Shown: positions 47,639 to 57,519, counted from the stretch's first letter. The stretch: DNA of 64,000 bases from Gammaproteobacteria bacterium MFB021 (GCA_000737985.1 JNVT01000061.1:1-64000); one strand, 5' to 3'. Numbers and translations: made by a program. The notes: generated from the sequence alone by a model not told the origin.

Positions 47639-47914
47639 TCAGTAGTGGGGCGGGCGCTCGTCGATGCTCTCGCTGCCGCCGTCGAGGGCATCCAGGGCAC
47701 TGCGCTGTTCGCGCAGGCGCTGCTGCATCAGGGTGTTGATGCGGGTCAGCCGCTCGATCTCGGCGGACTGCTCACGCACTCGCGCATCCAGGGTTTCCAG
47801 CCAATCCTCCTGATAGGTCAGGCGGCTCTCCAGCGCCTCCAGGCGCGCCTCGGTGGAGCTGAGCGAGGCGGGATTTGCCGTGTTAGACTTCGAAGGCTGT
47901 GTCTCATCATTCAT
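47639..47914 (-). CDS. slyX: SlyX family protein
   Basis: 91 residues: a 20-residue variable N-terminus, then a coiled coil (about 22-75) with heptad Leu positions, and the typical PPHY end. The function is unknown; E. coli slyX lies next to slyD. It is convergent with trxB. Confidence 0.88.
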   Translation of the reverse strand: MNDETQPSKSNTANPASLSSTEARLEALESRLTYQEDWLETLDARVREQSAEIERLTRINTLMQQRLREQRSALDALDGGSESIDERPPHY

Positions 47915-48069
47915 TCACGGCACCTTTGGCATGTCTGTTCGAGGATCGTCAGCCGGCGCTAATATGAGGCCGGTCATTGGTAATACAAGTAGTCAGTATC
48001 ACAACCTTACCTGCCCGCCCCCGGGCGGTGCGCGTTCCGCTATCCCGACGTCTAGAGATATGAGAATCC

Positions 48070-48552
48070 ATGAATAGCAAGGTCTTTCTACGCTGTACGT
48101 TGATCAGTCTACTCCTCTCCATTCCTTCGCCACTGCTGATCGGTCTGCTGATCACCCTCATCAGTAGCGTCCTGGCCACCGATCTGACCTGGTTTCTGAA
48201 CGTCGAAGGGGTCTCGGCGATGTATGCGGCCACGGTGCTGGCGGTCTTCATCGTCCTGCTGCTGGCGACGCTGACGGTGTCGCTGCTGTCGCCGGCGACG
48301 CCCAAGGCGGTGACCGCCGCCATGCTGGCAGACGTCGAGAATGACGACCGCGAGCTGGGCGAAGTGAAGTGGTTCAACGTCAACAAGGGCTACGGCTTCA
48401 TTACCCGCGCCAGCGGCGAGGATGTCTTCGTTCATTTTCGCGCCATTCGCGGCAAGGGCCACCGTACCCTCGCCGAGGGTCAGAAGGTGCGCTATCACGT
48501 GATCGAGAACGATCGCGGCTTGCAGGCCGACGACGTCACCGTCATCACCTGA
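48070..48552 (+). CDS. Membrane-anchored cold-shock domain protein
   Basis: 160 residues. Two predicted membrane helices (about 7-35 and 50-73), a short linker, then a complete cold-shock domain (about 95-160) with RNP1 KGYGFI and RNP2 VFVHF. Nucleic-acid binding residues are intact, so the protein should hold single-stranded nucleic acid at the inner membrane. Free CspA proteins are about 70 residues; the fusion of N-terminal helices is uncommon. It is followed by a strong terminator, so it is monocistronic. Confidence 0.85.
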   Translation: MNSKVFLRCTLISLLLSIPSPLLIGLLITLISSVLATDLTWFLNVEGVSAMYAATVLAVFIVLLLATLTVSLLSPATPKAVTAAMLADVENDDRELGEVKWFNVNKGYGFITRASGEDVFVHFRAIRGKGHRTLAEGQKVRYHVIENDRGLQADDVTVIT

Positions 48553-48579
48553 GCCTCAGCCACCGTCTCGATGACCCCC

Positions 48580-48615
48580 AACCGCCCTCGGCGCCTGACG
48601 CCGGGGGCGGTTTTT
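48580..48615 (+). terminator. Terminator of the cold-shock protein gene
   Basis: A 14-bp stem (48580-48593 with 48599-48612, including one T-G pair), 5-nt loop, then TTTTT at 48611-48615. It is 28 bp after the stop. It may also serve the convergent cation transporter. Confidence 0.88.
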
Positions 48616-48657
48616 CATGTCTGGCAGTGGGCTATGACCCGACGTGACGCCGGTTCG

Positions 48658-49629
48658 TCAACTGGCGGGGGCGGGCATCTCGCCGTTGCTGCTGTCCGGC
48701 CCGCTCGGGTCTTCCCGCTCGTCCACGCCGGCGCGCGCTTCGGCTTCGACGAAGATGCGCTTGACCGCGGCGTGGCGCTGCTTGATCTGGCGGTCGAGCT
48801 CGACGATGGTGCGCTCGATGCGTTCGGCGCGGGCGTCACGCGCGAAGCGCACGCTGAGATTGACCAGCACGAAGTCCGGGCCCATGTGCATGGTCAGTAC
48901 CTCGTTGACCTGTTCGATGCCCTCGGCGTCGTGGGCGAGCTGGCGAATGTCGTCGACCACGTGGCGGTTGGCCGCCTCGCCGATCAGCAGCCCCTTGGTC
49001 TCCATCGCCAGCCAGATCGCAGTGCCGCCGAGAATCAGCCCGATGATCACCGACGCGATACCGTCGAACACGGCCAGCCCCGTCCACTGGCTGAGGCCGA
49101 CTCCGGCCAGGGCCACCAGCAGGCCCAGCAGGGCGGCGGAGTCCTCGAACACCACCACGAACATCGACGGGTCCTTGCCGCGGTGGACCGCCTCGAGGTA
49201 GCTCCACTTGCCCTTGGTCTTGCGGAACTGATTGAGCGCAAAGGCCCAGGAAGCGCCTTCGAAGAGAATGCCGAGCCCTAGCACGATGTAGTTGATCAGC
49301 GGCGACTCGATCGGCTCGGGATGCATGATGTGCACCACGCCTTCGTAGAGCGAAACCCCGGAGCCGACGGCGAAGATCAACAGCGCGACGACGAAGCTCC
49401 AGAAATAGATCTCCTTGCCGTGGCCGAACGGGAACTGCTCGCTGGGTGGCCGCTTGGCGCGCTGCATGCCGAGCAGCAGCAGGATCTGGTTGCCGGTGTC
49501 GACCACCGAGTGGATGCCTTCGGAGAGCATCGCCGAGCTGCCGGTCATGGCGGCGGCGACGAACTTGGTCACGGCGATGGCGAGATTGCCGCCCATGGCG
49601 GCGAAGATGACCGGTTTGGATTCTGCCAT
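48658..49629 (-). CDS. Cation diffusion facilitator transporter (SLC30A9-like)
   Basis: 323 residues with six membrane segments in the first about 210. Metal-site residues include H and D in GIHSVVDTGNQ (TM2) and D in VFDGIAS (TM5), with a cytoplasmic C-terminal CDF domain (about 215-300) and a polar Pro/Ser/Gly-rich end. Zinc, iron or manganese efflux by proton exchange is likely; the ion is not decided by sequence. GGGAGG precedes the ATG. It lies at the end of the leftward dap-cluster strand, 163 bp after the small hypothetical gene. Confidence 0.88.
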   Translation of the reverse strand: MAESKPVIFAAMGGNLAIAVTKFVAAAMTGSSAMLSEGIHSVVDTGNQILLLLGMQRAKRPPSEQFPFGHGKEIYFWSFVVALLIFAVGSGVSLYEGVVHIMHPEPIESPLINYIVLGLGILFEGASWAFALNQFRKTKGKWSYLEAVHRGKDPSMFVVVFEDSAALLGLLVALAGVGLSQWTGLAVFDGIASVIIGLILGGTAIWLAMETKGLLIGEAANRHVVDDIRQLAHDAEGIEQVNEVLTMHMGPDFVLVNLSVRFARDARAERIERTIVELDRQIKQRHAAVKRIFVEAEARAGVDEREDPSGPDSSNGEMPAPAS

Positions 49630-49791
49630 GCGGACCTCCCTGTCCGGGTCTGGCGCGGCCCGCTGGGGCCGGCGCGCGAATAGGTTGCCTGCGCCTCAGG
49701 CACCGTCACGGGCGGGGCCGTGCGGGGCTGTGGCGATAGCGCTTCGTGCGCAGTATAGAGGATGCCTGCGGCCCCGGGCGGGGCCTTGGGC

Positions 49792-50184
49792 TCACTGGCC
49801 GGGGTCGGGCCAGTCGATGGTGCCTTCCTGGCCGTCGGGCAGGACCTGCCAGAAGCGGTCCGGGTCGTCCCCCGGCTGCCAGCCGCCCAGCGAGCAGCGT
49901 GCCTCGCAGCCCAGCCGGGCCGCGGCATCCCGCGCGCAGTCGGTGTCGCGGGGCCAGGGCGTGGCGTCGCAGTCGAACCACAGGCTGGCGAAGTGATCGG
50001 CAGCGCGCTCGACCAGCATGATGTTGATCGGGCGCGTCGCGCACGTCGCCTTGCCGCGCCAGATGCCCTTGCCGCTGCGCGCCAGCGTCAGCGCATCGTC
50101 GGCCAGCGCCTCGCGCAGCCAGGCGGTGATGGCGTCGACGTCGGCCTGGGCCAGATAGATCTCGATGTCGGGAAAACGCTGCAT
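49792..50184 (-). CDS. Hypothetical protein downstream of dapE
   Basis: 130 residues, no signal or membrane segment, no family recognised. Visible features are an acidic start (RFPDIEIYLAQADVDAITAWL), six cysteines between residues about 48 and 97, and a tryptophan-rich end (GGWQPGDDPDRFWQVLPDG...IDWPDPGQ). Its Shine-Dalgarno TGAGGA overlaps the dapE stop 7 bases upstream, so it is translated with dapE. Conservation of this pair would help to assign it. Confidence 0.72.
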   Translation of the reverse strand: MQRFPDIEIYLAQADVDAITAWLREALADDALTLARSGKGIWRGKATCATRPINIMLVERAADHFASLWFDCDATPWPRDTDCARDAAARLGCEARCSLGGWQPGDDPDRFWQVLPDGQEGTIDWPDPGQ

Positions 50185-50191
50185 GGCTTCC

Positions 50192-51349
50192 TCAGGTGAA
50201 CAGCTGCACCAGCGTCGCTTCGTAGACGCGGCTCAGGATATCGAGGTCTTCGGCACGGATACGTTCGTCGACCTGGTGGATGGTGGCGTTGATCGGGCCC
50301 AGCTCGATCACCTGGGTACCCAGGGTGGCGATGAAGCGCCCGTCGGAGGTGCCTCCCGAGGTCGAGAGCGTGGGGGTGATGCCGGCCTCCTGCTCGCAGG
50401 CTGCCCGCGCGGCTTCGAGTAACCGCCCGCCAGGGGTCAGGAAGGGTTCGCCGTTGAGCGTCCACTCCAGCTGGTAGTCGAGGCCATGGGCGTCGAGCAG
50501 GTCGGCGACGCGCTCGCGTAGCGTCTCATGGGTCACCTCGGTGGAGTAGCGGAAGTTGAAGGTCACCTCCAGCTCCCCGGGCACCACATTGGTCGCGCCG
50601 GTACCGGCATGCAGGTTGGAGATCTGGAAGCTGGTGGCGGGGAAGAACTCGTTGCCGGCGTCCCAGTGCTCGTCGACCAGCGCCTGCAGCGCCGCCAGCG
50701 CCTGATGGATCGGGTTGCGCGCCAGATGCGGGTAGGCCACGTGGCCCTGGATGCCGCGCACCTTGAGCACGCCGCCGAGGGAGCCGCGCCGGCCGTTCTT
50801 GATCACGTCACCCAGGGTGCGGGTCGAGGAGGGCTCGCCGACGATGCAGTAGTCGAGCGCCTCGGCGCGTTCGCGCAGCCGCTCGACCACCGCCCGCGTG
50901 CCGTGGATCGCCGGACCCTCTTCGTCGGCGGTGATCAGAAAGGCGATGCGTCCGGCGTGGTCGGGGTGGGCAGCGACGAAGCGCTCCACCGCGGTGACCA
51001 TTGCCGCCAGACTGCCCTTCATGTCGGCGGCGCCACGCCCGCACAGATAGCCTTCGGCGTCGATGCGGGGGTCGAACGGCGGGTACTGCCAGGCGCTCTC
51101 CGGGCCGCTGGGCACCACGTCGGTGTGGCCGGCGAAGGCCAGCACCGGGCCGTGCTGGCCACGGGTAGCCCAGAAGTTGTCGATGCCGCCGATGGTCATG
51201 CGTTCGACGTCGAAGCCGAGCCGCGCCAGGCGCTCGATCATCAGCGTCTGGCAGCCGTGGTCGTCTGGCGTGACCGACGGCCGTGCGAGCAGCTCGAGGG
51301 CCAGAGCCTGGGTGGCAGAGGGCGCGGTCATCGGTGACGCGTCAGACAT
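50192..51349 (-). CDS. dapE: Succinyl-diaminopimelate desuccinylase
   Basis: Lysine/diaminopimelate synthesis: hydrolyses N-succinyl-LL-diaminopimelate using two zinc ions. 385 residues with [11 protein letters not shown] (H and D ligands), [14 protein letters not shown], the catalytic EE in TADEEGPA and a C-terminal His ligand in [14 protein letters not shown] precedes the ATG. It lies 16 bp downstream of dapD, forming a dapD-dapE unit. Confidence 0.96.
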   Translation of the reverse strand: MSDASPMTAPSATQALALELLARPSVTPDDHGCQTLMIERLARLGFDVERMTIGGIDNFWATRGQHGPVLAFAGHTDVVPSGPESAWQYPPFDPRIDAEGYLCGRGAADMKGSLAAMVTAVERFVAAHPDHAGRIAFLITADEEGPAIHGTRAVVERLRERAEALDYCIVGEPSSTRTLGDVIKNGRRGSLGGVLKVRGIQGHVAYPHLARNPIHQALAALQALVDEHWDAGNEFFPATSFQISNLHAGTGATNVVPGELEVTFNFRYSTEVTHETLRERVADLLDAHGLDYQLEWTLNGEPFLTPGGRLLEAARAACEQEAGITPTLSTSGGTSDGRFIATLGTQVIELGPINATIHQVDERIRAEDLDILSRVYEATLVQLFT

Positions 51350-51365
51350 GGTGGCTCCGGCCGGA

Positions 51366-52388
51366 TCAGTTGTGGGCGTGCAGGGCTTCGTTGAGCGCCA
51401 CGGCGCTCTTGTTGGTGCGGCACTCCAGGCGCCCGCTCACCGAGTGGCGCACGAACAGCAGATCGCTCTGGCCGGCGAGTTCGCGTGCGGCCACGGTCTC
51501 CACCGCCTGGCCCTGGTCGTCGAGCACGGTCACCTTGGCGCCGGCGGTGACGTAGAGCCCCGCCTCGATGGTGCAGCGGTCGCCGAGCGGGATGCCGAGG
51601 CCGGCATTGGCGCCGATCAGGCAGTTCTCGCCGATGCTGATGACCACGTTGCCGCCGCCGGAGAGGGTGCCCATGGTGGAACAGCCGGCGCCCAGGTCGG
51701 AGCCCTTGCCGACGAACACGCCGGCGGAGATGCGGCCTTCGATCATGCCTGGCCCTTCGGCCCCGGCGTTGAAATTGCAGAAGCCTTCGTGCATCACCGT
51801 GACCCCTTCGCCCAGATAGGCACCCAGGCGTACCCGCGCGGTGTCGCCGATGCGGATACCCTTGGGCACCACGTAGTCGGTCATCTTGGGGAACTTGTCG
51901 ACGCAGTCCACCGAGAGCGGGCGACCGGCCAGGCGTGCCTGGAGCCGACGCGCGGGCAGCTCCTCGACGTCGATGGCGCCTTCGCTGGTCCAGGCGACGT
52001 TCTTGAGCAGGCCGAACATGCCGTCGAGCTTGATCCCGTGGGGCTTGACCAGGCGGTGCGAGAGCAGATGCAGCTTGAGATAGACCTCGGGCACGCTCTC
52101 CGGGGCATGGTCTTCCGCCAGGAACACCGCGACCAGCGGCCGCTGGGCGCTGGCGAACGCTTCGGCGATCTCCGCCTGCTCGGGCGCCCCGGCCTCCCGC
52201 AGCGCCTGGGCCAGCTCGGCGCAGTGCTCGGGCAGAAAGCTCACCACTTCTCCCTCGGCGTCTCCGAGCGCCTGGCGCGCGGCGCTGACCACGGCCGCGG
52301 CGGGCTGGTGGAGCGGTGCCGGATAGTAGACCTCGAGCCAGTCGCCCTGAGTGTTCTGGGTGCCGGTTCCTAGTGCGAAGCTCAGCAT
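51366..52388 (-). CDS. dapD: Tetrahydrodipicolinate N-succinyltransferase, long form
   Basis: 340 residues of the long Pseudomonas/actinobacterial DapD type. The C-terminal half has left-handed beta-helix hexapeptides ([31 protein letters not shown] and [21 protein letters not shown], in order), and the N-terminal half is a long domain with [24 protein letters not shown] precedes the ATG. It is cotranscribed with dapE. Confidence 0.96.
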   Translation of the reverse strand: MLSFALGTGTQNTQGDWLEVYYPAPLHQPAAAVVSAARQALGDAEGEVVSFLPEHCAELAQALREAGAPEQAEIAEAFASAQRPLVAVFLAEDHAPESVPEVYLKLHLLSHRLVKPHGIKLDGMFGLLKNVAWTSEGAIDVEELPARRLQARLAGRPLSVDCVDKFPKMTDYVVPKGIRIGDTARVRLGAYLGEGVTVMHEGFCNFNAGAEGPGMIEGRISAGVFVGKGSDLGAGCSTMGTLSGGGNVVISIGENCLIGANAGLGIPLGDRCTIEAGLYVTAGAKVTVLDDQGQAVETVAARELAGQSDLLFVRHSVSGRLECRTNKSAVALNEALHAHN

Positions 52389-52457
52389 CGCGAAATCCTC
52401 TTGATCATGAAGGCGGTGAGTGGGGCTTTATGCATGATGGTGCCGGGGCGGTGCCGG

Positions 52458-52805
52458 TCAGGCGCCCAGGGTGGCGTAGCGGGCTGGGTCGAAGCCGACG
52501 ATCAGCGTCTCGCCATGGGCCAGCAGCGGGCGCTTGAGCAGCGTCGGGTGGGCCAGCATCAGCGCCCGCGCCCGGGTGGCATCGACGTCCTGCTTGTCGC
52601 GCTCGTCGAGCCCGCGCCAGGTGGTGCTGCGGGTATTGAGCAGCGTCTGCCAGTCGGCCGCGGCGAGCAGGCGATCGAGCAGGTCGGCATCCAGGCCGTC
52701 CGCGCGCAGGTCGTGATAGCGGTACTCGACGCCCTGGTCGGCGAGCTGGCGCCGCGCCTTGCGGCAGGTATCGCAGGTCTTGATGCCATACAGGGTGGTG
52801 GTCAT
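52458..52805 (-). CDS. ArsC/Spx-family protein (YffB-like)
   Basis: 115 residues of the ArsC/Spx thioredoxin-fold family, with a CDTC motif near the N-terminus (KTCDTCRKARRQL) and RSTTWRGL in the middle, and C-terminal KRPLLAHGETLIVGF. It is closest in feel to YffB, a glutathione-linked reductase-like protein often next to dap genes, rather than arsenate reductase. Start chosen at ATG 52805 because it gives the family N-terminus; an in-frame ATG at 52832 exists. It lies between glnD and dapD on the same strand. Confidence 0.87.
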   Translation of the reverse strand: MTTTLYGIKTCDTCRKARRQLADQGVEYRYHDLRADGLDADLLDRLLAAADWQTLLNTRSTTWRGLDERDKQDVDATRARALMLAHPTLLKRPLLAHGETLIVGFDPARYATLGA

Positions 52806-52891
52806 GGTCGCCGGCCGCTCGCAGTGTCGCAAAGCCGCCGATTATAGGCGTCCCGGGACCCCGGCTCAAACCGGGGCGCCGGGAACCCGGG

Positions 52892-55564
52892 TCAGACGTC
52901 GAGCGCCTCGCACAGGCGCTCGCGCAGGCGCCGCTGGGCGTCGGGGTCGGTCAGTGGACGGCCCTGCTTGTCGGTGATGAAGAAGACGTCCTCGACGCGT
53001 TCGCCGAGGGTGGCGATCTTGGCCGCCGACAGCGCGATGTTCTGCTCCATGAAGATGCGCCCCACCCGTGCCAGCAGGCCGGGGCGGTCGGGGGCGATCA
53101 GCTCCAGCGAGGTGCGCTCGTTGGCCGGGTCCTGCTCGATGATCACTTCGATCGGCACCTTGAAGTGCTTGAGCTGGCGCGGCGTGTGGCGGCTGACGAT
53201 CTGCGGATAGTCGTCGGGGTCGTCGAGCTCCTCGACCAGATAGCGACGCACCTCCTCGAGACGCGCCGGATCGCGGATCGCATCACCGTCGTCGTCGAGC
53301 AGGATGAAGGTGTTGAGCGTCCAGTCGTCGCTGGAGGTGGCGATGCGCGCGTCGTGGATCGACAGCCCCAACTGCTCCATCGCCGCGGCGGTGGCGGCGA
53401 ACAGGTCGTCCACCGAGCGGGTATGGATGAAGATCTTGGTGCCGCCCTCGGTCATGTCGGCGCTGGGGGCGCTGACCAGAACCAGCGGCAGCGGCGTCTG
53501 GTGGGCGAGAATGCCCTGGGTCTGCCAGGCGATCTCGCTGGCGGTGTACTGCAGGAAGTAGTCTTCGCCGAAGGTCTGCCACAGCGCCTCGACCCGCTCG
53601 CTGTCGGCGCCGATGGCGCGCAGCAGGCCGAGCGCCTCCTCGCGGGTCTCGCTGACCCAGTCCTGACGGTCGATCGTGTTGTCGAGCCCGCGCCGCAGCA
53701 CGCGCCGGGTCTCGGTATAGAGCTGGCGCATCAGCGAGGCGCGCCAGCCGTTCCACAGCGACGGGTTGGTGGCGCTGATGTCGGCCACGGTGAGCACGTA
53801 GAGATAGTCGAGGTGAACCTCGTCGCGCACCGTACGGGCGAAGGCGTGGATCACGTCGGGGTCGGAGATGTCGCGCTTCTGTGCGGTCTTCGACATCAGC
53901 AGGTGGTGCTCCACCAGCCACGCCACCAGGCGCGTGTCCCAAGGCGACAGGTCGTGGCGGGTGGCGAAGTCGGCGGCATCCACCGCGCCCAGCTGCGAGT
54001 GGTCGCCGCCGCGGCCCTTGCCGATATCGTGATAGAGCCCGGCGATCCACAGCAGTTCGAGCTTGGGCAGCTTCTGGATCACTTCGATGGCGACGCTGTA
54101 CTCGTCACTGTCGCGCGCCTCGCGGAAGCGCTGCAGAAAACTCAGCAGGCGCAGGGTGTGGGCGTCGACGGTATAGATGTGGAACAGGTCGTGCTGCATC
54201 AGCCCCACCGCCTCGCCGAACTCGGGCAGATACTTGCCCAGCACGCCGTAGCGGTTCATTCGGGTCAACTGGGTGGGCACGTCGCCGCCGCTGCGCAGCA
54301 GCTCCATGAACAGGCTCTGGTGGCGCAGATCCTGACGGAAGGCGTCATCGATCAGGTGGCGGTGGTCGCGGATCTGGCGGATGGTGTCGGCGCGCACCCC
54401 CTCGATCTCGGGGTGCTGGGCCATCACCAGGAACAGCTCGAGCAGCGCCCCCGGGCGGCGCACGAAGACGTTGGGGTGGCGCAGCTGGATATAGCCGCCC
54501 TTGGTCTCGAAGCGCGGATTGATCGGTTTCACCTCGAGCGCTTCGCCGGCGCGCAGGATCACCTCGTCGAAGTGCTGCAGCAGCATGTCGTTCAAGCCGG
54601 CCAGGGCGGTGACGTGGCGGTAGTAGGCCTTCATGAACTGCTCCACCGCCAGCCGCTCGCGGGTGTCGACATAGCCGAACAGGGCCGCCAGGGCGCGCTG
54701 ATGGTCGAACAGCAGGCGATCCTCGGCGCGCCCGGTGAGCATGTGCAGGGCGTAGCGTACCTGCCACAGAAACGCCTGGCCCTGGCTCAGGATGCGCAGC
54801 TCGGCATCGTTCATGAAGCCCTGGGCGACCACGTCTTCATAGCGCAGCGGGCCGAAGTGGCGCTTGGCTACCCAGCCGATCATCTGGATGTCGCGCAGCC
54901 CGCCCGGGGCGCTCTTGATATTGGGTTCCAGGTGATACTCGGAGTTGTTGTGCTTGTAGTGGCGGGTGATCTGCTCTTGCCACTTGCCCTCGAAAAAGGC
55001 CGCCGACGACCACATGTGGCGCGCCGACAGGCGCTCGCGCATGGCTCCGCGCAGACGCTCGGGGCCGGCCAGAGTGCGTGTTTCGAGCAGGTTGGTGATC
55101 ACCGTGATGTCGGCGCGCGCCTCGCGCTCGCAGTCGTTGAGCGAGCGCACGCTCTGGCCGATCTCCAGGCCGATGTCCCACAAGAAGGTGATGAAGCCGG
55201 TCAGCGCCTCGCGGTAGGGAGTGTCATCGTCGTGCTCGAGCAGCAGCAGCAGGTCGATGTCGGAGTAGGGGTGCAGCTCGCCGCGACCGTAGCCGCCCAC
55301 CGCGAGCAGGGCGATGCCGTCGTCGTGCCAGTCGAAGCGCTCCCAGGCGACTTCGAGCAGGCGGTCCAGGCACCAGGCGCGGCCGTGCACCAGGTCGCGG
55401 ATATCGCTGCCCTGGCGGAAGCGCGCATCGAGACGCTCATGGAGGGTCGCCAGGGCCTGCTTGAACGCCGGGATGGGCTGGCGCTCACGGGCGAGCTCGG
55501 CACGGAACGCGGCGACGTCGAACAGCGATTCGTCGGGCTGGAACCGATAGTGATGCAGCAGCAT
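52892..55564 (-). CDS. glnD: [Protein-PII] uridylyltransferase / uridylyl-removing enzyme
   Basis: Nitrogen sensor that adds UMP to PII proteins when glutamine is low and removes it when high. 890 residues. The nucleotidyltransferase domain has GGYGRGELHPYSDIDLLL (D102, D104), the HD hydrolase domain has WIAGLYHDIGKGRGGDHS, and two ACT glutamine-sensor domains fill the C-terminus (about 705-890). It lies between map and the ArsC-like gene. In pseudomonads dapC often follows glnD; it is absent here. Confidence 0.97.
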   Translation of the reverse strand: MLLHHYRFQPDESLFDVAAFRAELARERQPIPAFKQALATLHERLDARFRQGSDIRDLVHGRAWCLDRLLEVAWERFDWHDDGIALLAVGGYGRGELHPYSDIDLLLLLEHDDDTPYREALTGFITFLWDIGLEIGQSVRSLNDCEREARADITVITNLLETRTLAGPERLRGAMRERLSARHMWSSAAFFEGKWQEQITRHYKHNNSEYHLEPNIKSAPGGLRDIQMIGWVAKRHFGPLRYEDVVAQGFMNDAELRILSQGQAFLWQVRYALHMLTGRAEDRLLFDHQRALAALFGYVDTRERLAVEQFMKAYYRHVTALAGLNDMLLQHFDEVILRAGEALEVKPINPRFETKGGYIQLRHPNVFVRRPGALLELFLVMAQHPEIEGVRADTIRQIRDHRHLIDDAFRQDLRHQSLFMELLRSGGDVPTQLTRMNRYGVLGKYLPEFGEAVGLMQHDLFHIYTVDAHTLRLLSFLQRFREARDSDEYSVAIEVIQKLPKLELLWIAGLYHDIGKGRGGDHSQLGAVDAADFATRHDLSPWDTRLVAWLVEHHLLMSKTAQKRDISDPDVIHAFARTVRDEVHLDYLYVLTVADISATNPSLWNGWRASLMRQLYTETRRVLRRGLDNTIDRQDWVSETREEALGLLRAIGADSERVEALWQTFGEDYFLQYTASEIAWQTQGILAHQTPLPLVLVSAPSADMTEGGTKIFIHTRSVDDLFAATAAAMEQLGLSIHDARIATSSDDWTLNTFILLDDDGDAIRDPARLEEVRRYLVEELDDPDDYPQIVSRHTPRQLKHFKVPIEVIIEQDPANERTSLELIAPDRPGLLARVGRIFMEQNIALSAAKIATLGERVEDVFFITDKQGRPLTDPDAQRRLRERLCEALDV

Positions 55565-55627
55565 GAACGCGAGCGCTCCCGATCGATGAAGGGGGTCGCC
55601 AGGCGACCCCGGGCGGGCAGGGGACGA

Positions 55628-56419
55628 TCAGGCGGAGAGAAAGCTCAGATCTTCGTCGGCGCGGGCAGTGAGCACCTCGACGCCGGTGTCGGTGACCAGC
55701 AGGGTATGCTCCCACTGGGCCGACAGGCTCTTGTCCTTGGTCACCGCGGTCCAGCCGTCGCGCAGTACCTTGGTGCGGTAGCCGCCGGCGTTGATCATCG
55801 GTTCGATGGTCAGGCACATGCCGGAAGCGAGCTCGGCGTCGGCCTCGGGCGCGTAACCGTCATAGTGCAGCACCTGGGGCTCCTCGTGGAAGCCGGCGCC
55901 GATACCGTGGCCACAGAAGTCGCGCACCACCGAATAGCCGAAGCCTTCGGCGTGGTTCTGGATCACCCGGGCGAGGGTGGAGAGGCGCACGCCCGGACGC
56001 ACCTCGGCCATGGCCTTGTAGAGGCACTCCTGAGTCACCCGGCAGAGGCGCTCGCCCTGGATCGTCTCGCCGATCACGAACATCATACTACTGTCGCCGT
56101 GATAGCCGTCGGCGGTCTTCACGGTGATGTCGATGTTCATGATGTCGCCGTGCTTTAGCTTCTTGTCGAAGTCGGGGATGCCGTGGCAGACGACGTGGTT
56201 GAGAGAGGTGCAGATCGACTTGGGAAAGCCGTGGTAGTTGAGCGGCGCCGGAGTCGAGCCGAGCTCCTTGACGATGAAGTCGTGGCACAGGCGGTCGAGC
56301 TCGCCGGTGGAGACGCCGGCGACGACGTGGGGGGTGATCATGTCGAACACGGCGGCGGCCTGACGGCCGGCTTCGCGCATTTTTTCGATTTCGTCGGGTG
56401 TCTTGCGTGGAATGTTCAT
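55628..56419 (-). CDS. map: Methionine aminopeptidase type I
   Basis: Removes N-terminal methionine from new proteins. 263 residues with the five metal ligands: two Asp in MNIDITVKTADGYHGDSS, His in HGIGAGFHEEP, Glu in LTIEPM and Glu in SAQWEHTLLV. The start at ATG 56419 gives the E. coli length; a longer frame has no support. It is divergent from rpsB, the usual order. Confidence 0.97.
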   Translation of the reverse strand: MNIPRKTPDEIEKMREAGRQAAAVFDMITPHVVAGVSTGELDRLCHDFIVKELGSTPAPLNYHGFPKSICTSLNHVVCHGIPDFDKKLKHGDIMNIDITVKTADGYHGDSSMMFVIGETIQGERLCRVTQECLYKAMAEVRPGVRLSTLARVIQNHAEGFGYSVVRDFCGHGIGAGFHEEPQVLHYDGYAPEADAELASGMCLTIEPMINAGGYRTKVLRDGWTAVTKDKSLSAQWEHTLLVTDTGVEVLTARADEDLSFLSA

Positions 56420-56521
56420 GCGCTCTCGCAGCGGAGTTCGGTGGGTGTCGCAGGCCGTGGTGGGCCGTGGTGAAGAAACGACGGAGACCGCGTCGAGGCG
56501 TTGGCTTCGACGACCGGCGAC

Positions 56522-56550
56522 TTCATCTTGCGTGGGTTCTATGGTATAAA
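56522..56550 (+). promoter_or_regulatory. Promoter of rpsB-tsf
   Basis: TTCATC (56522-56527), 17-bp spacer, TATAAA (56545-56550) preceded by TGG. The TGGTATAAAG form is the same as in the rpmB promoter (20136-20144). It predicts a leader of about 225 nt. Confidence 0.55.
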
Positions 56551-56784
56551 GCCGCGCGCTCGACTGCAATTCCCGTCCTGACGCGGCCCGAGACAGTAAC
56601 GTCTCATGCCTGCACGAGGATGGACGCGGTCGACGCGACAGTGGCGGTGAGTGCACTCGTCTCGAGGCGCTACCGGAAAAAACACACACGCACCGACACA
56701 TGGTCCCGGGTGCCGTGACGGCAACGCCGAACGGTCGGATCCATGGGGTGTGTGGAGGCCCAACCCGATTCTTCAGGAGTCACC
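56551..56784 (+). ncRNA. Long rpsB leader, possible S2 autoregulatory RNA
   Basis: About 230 nt between the promoter and rpsB with no open gene. In gammaproteobacteria the rpsB leader carries a conserved structure through which S2 represses its own operon. GTGCCG-TGA-CGGCAA-like (56710-56724) and a GGAGTCACC segment before the start are visible, but I could not verify the full fold by eye. Confidence 0.4.
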
Positions 56785-57519
56785 ATGGCACAAGTCAACA
56801 TGCGCGACCTGCTCAAGGCAGGTGCACACTTCGGTCACCAGACCCGTTACTGGAACCCGAAGATGGGTCAGTACATCTTCGGCGCACGTAACAAGATTCA
56901 CATCATCAACCTCGAACATACCCTGCCGGCGCTGCTCGAAGCCACTGGCGTGGTCGAGAAGATGGCCGCTTCCAACAACAAGATCCTGTTCGTCGGTACC
57001 AAGCGTTCCGCCAGCAAGATCATCAAGGAAGAGGCGAATCGCGTCGGTCAGCCGTTCGTCAACCACCGCTGGCTGGGCGGCATGCTGACGAACTACAAGA
57101 CCATTCGTCAGTCGATCAAGCGCCTGCGTGAACTCGAGACCATGCGTGAAGATGGCACCTTCGAGAAGCTGACCAAGAAAGAGGTCCTGATGGCGACCCG
57201 CGAGCAGGAGAAGCTCGAGCGTTCCATCGGCGGTATCAAGGAGATGGGTGGCCTGCCCGACGCGCTGTTCGTGATCGACGTCGACCACGAGCGCATCGCG
57301 ATCAACGAAGCCAACAAGCTCGGCATCCCGGTCATCGGCGTGGTCGACACCAACTCCAACCCGGACGGCGTCGACTACGTCATCCCGGGTAACGACGACT
57401 CCATTCGCGCCATCCAGATCTACGTGCAGGCGATCGCCGATGCCTGCGCCAAGGCGAAGGAAGGCCGTCCGGACGAGTTCGTCGAAGTCAGCGAGACCAG
57501 CGACGCCGCGGCCGAGTAA
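56785..57519 (+). CDS. rpsB: 30S ribosomal protein S2
   Basis: Structural protein of the small subunit, 244 residues, normal length. Diagnostic segments include [22 protein letters not shown] near the start, [27 protein letters not shown] and [26 protein letters not shown]. The ATG at 56785 is preceded by CAGGAG; a frame from 56743 is open but unsupported. It heads the rpsB-tsf-pyrH-frr cluster. Confidence 0.99.
   Translation: MAQVNMRDLLKAGAHFGHQTRYWNPKMGQYIFGARNKIHIINLEHTLPALLEATGVVEKMAASNNKILFVGTKRSASKIIKEEANRVGQPFVNHRWLGGMLTNYKTIRQSIKRLRELETMREDGTFEKLTKKEVLMATREQEKLERSIGGIKEMGGLPDALFVIDVDHERIAINEANKLGIPVIGVVDTNSNPDGVDYVIPGNDDSIRAIQIYVQAIADACAKAKEGRPDEFVEVSETSDAAAE

Noticed and set aside
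53165-56158. 997-residue open frame on the plus strand opposite glnD and map
   Set aside because: Antisense shadow produced by high-GC codon use. glnD and map on the other strand have full domain motifs; the frame has no recognisable domain and a low-complexity His/Gln/Ala composition.
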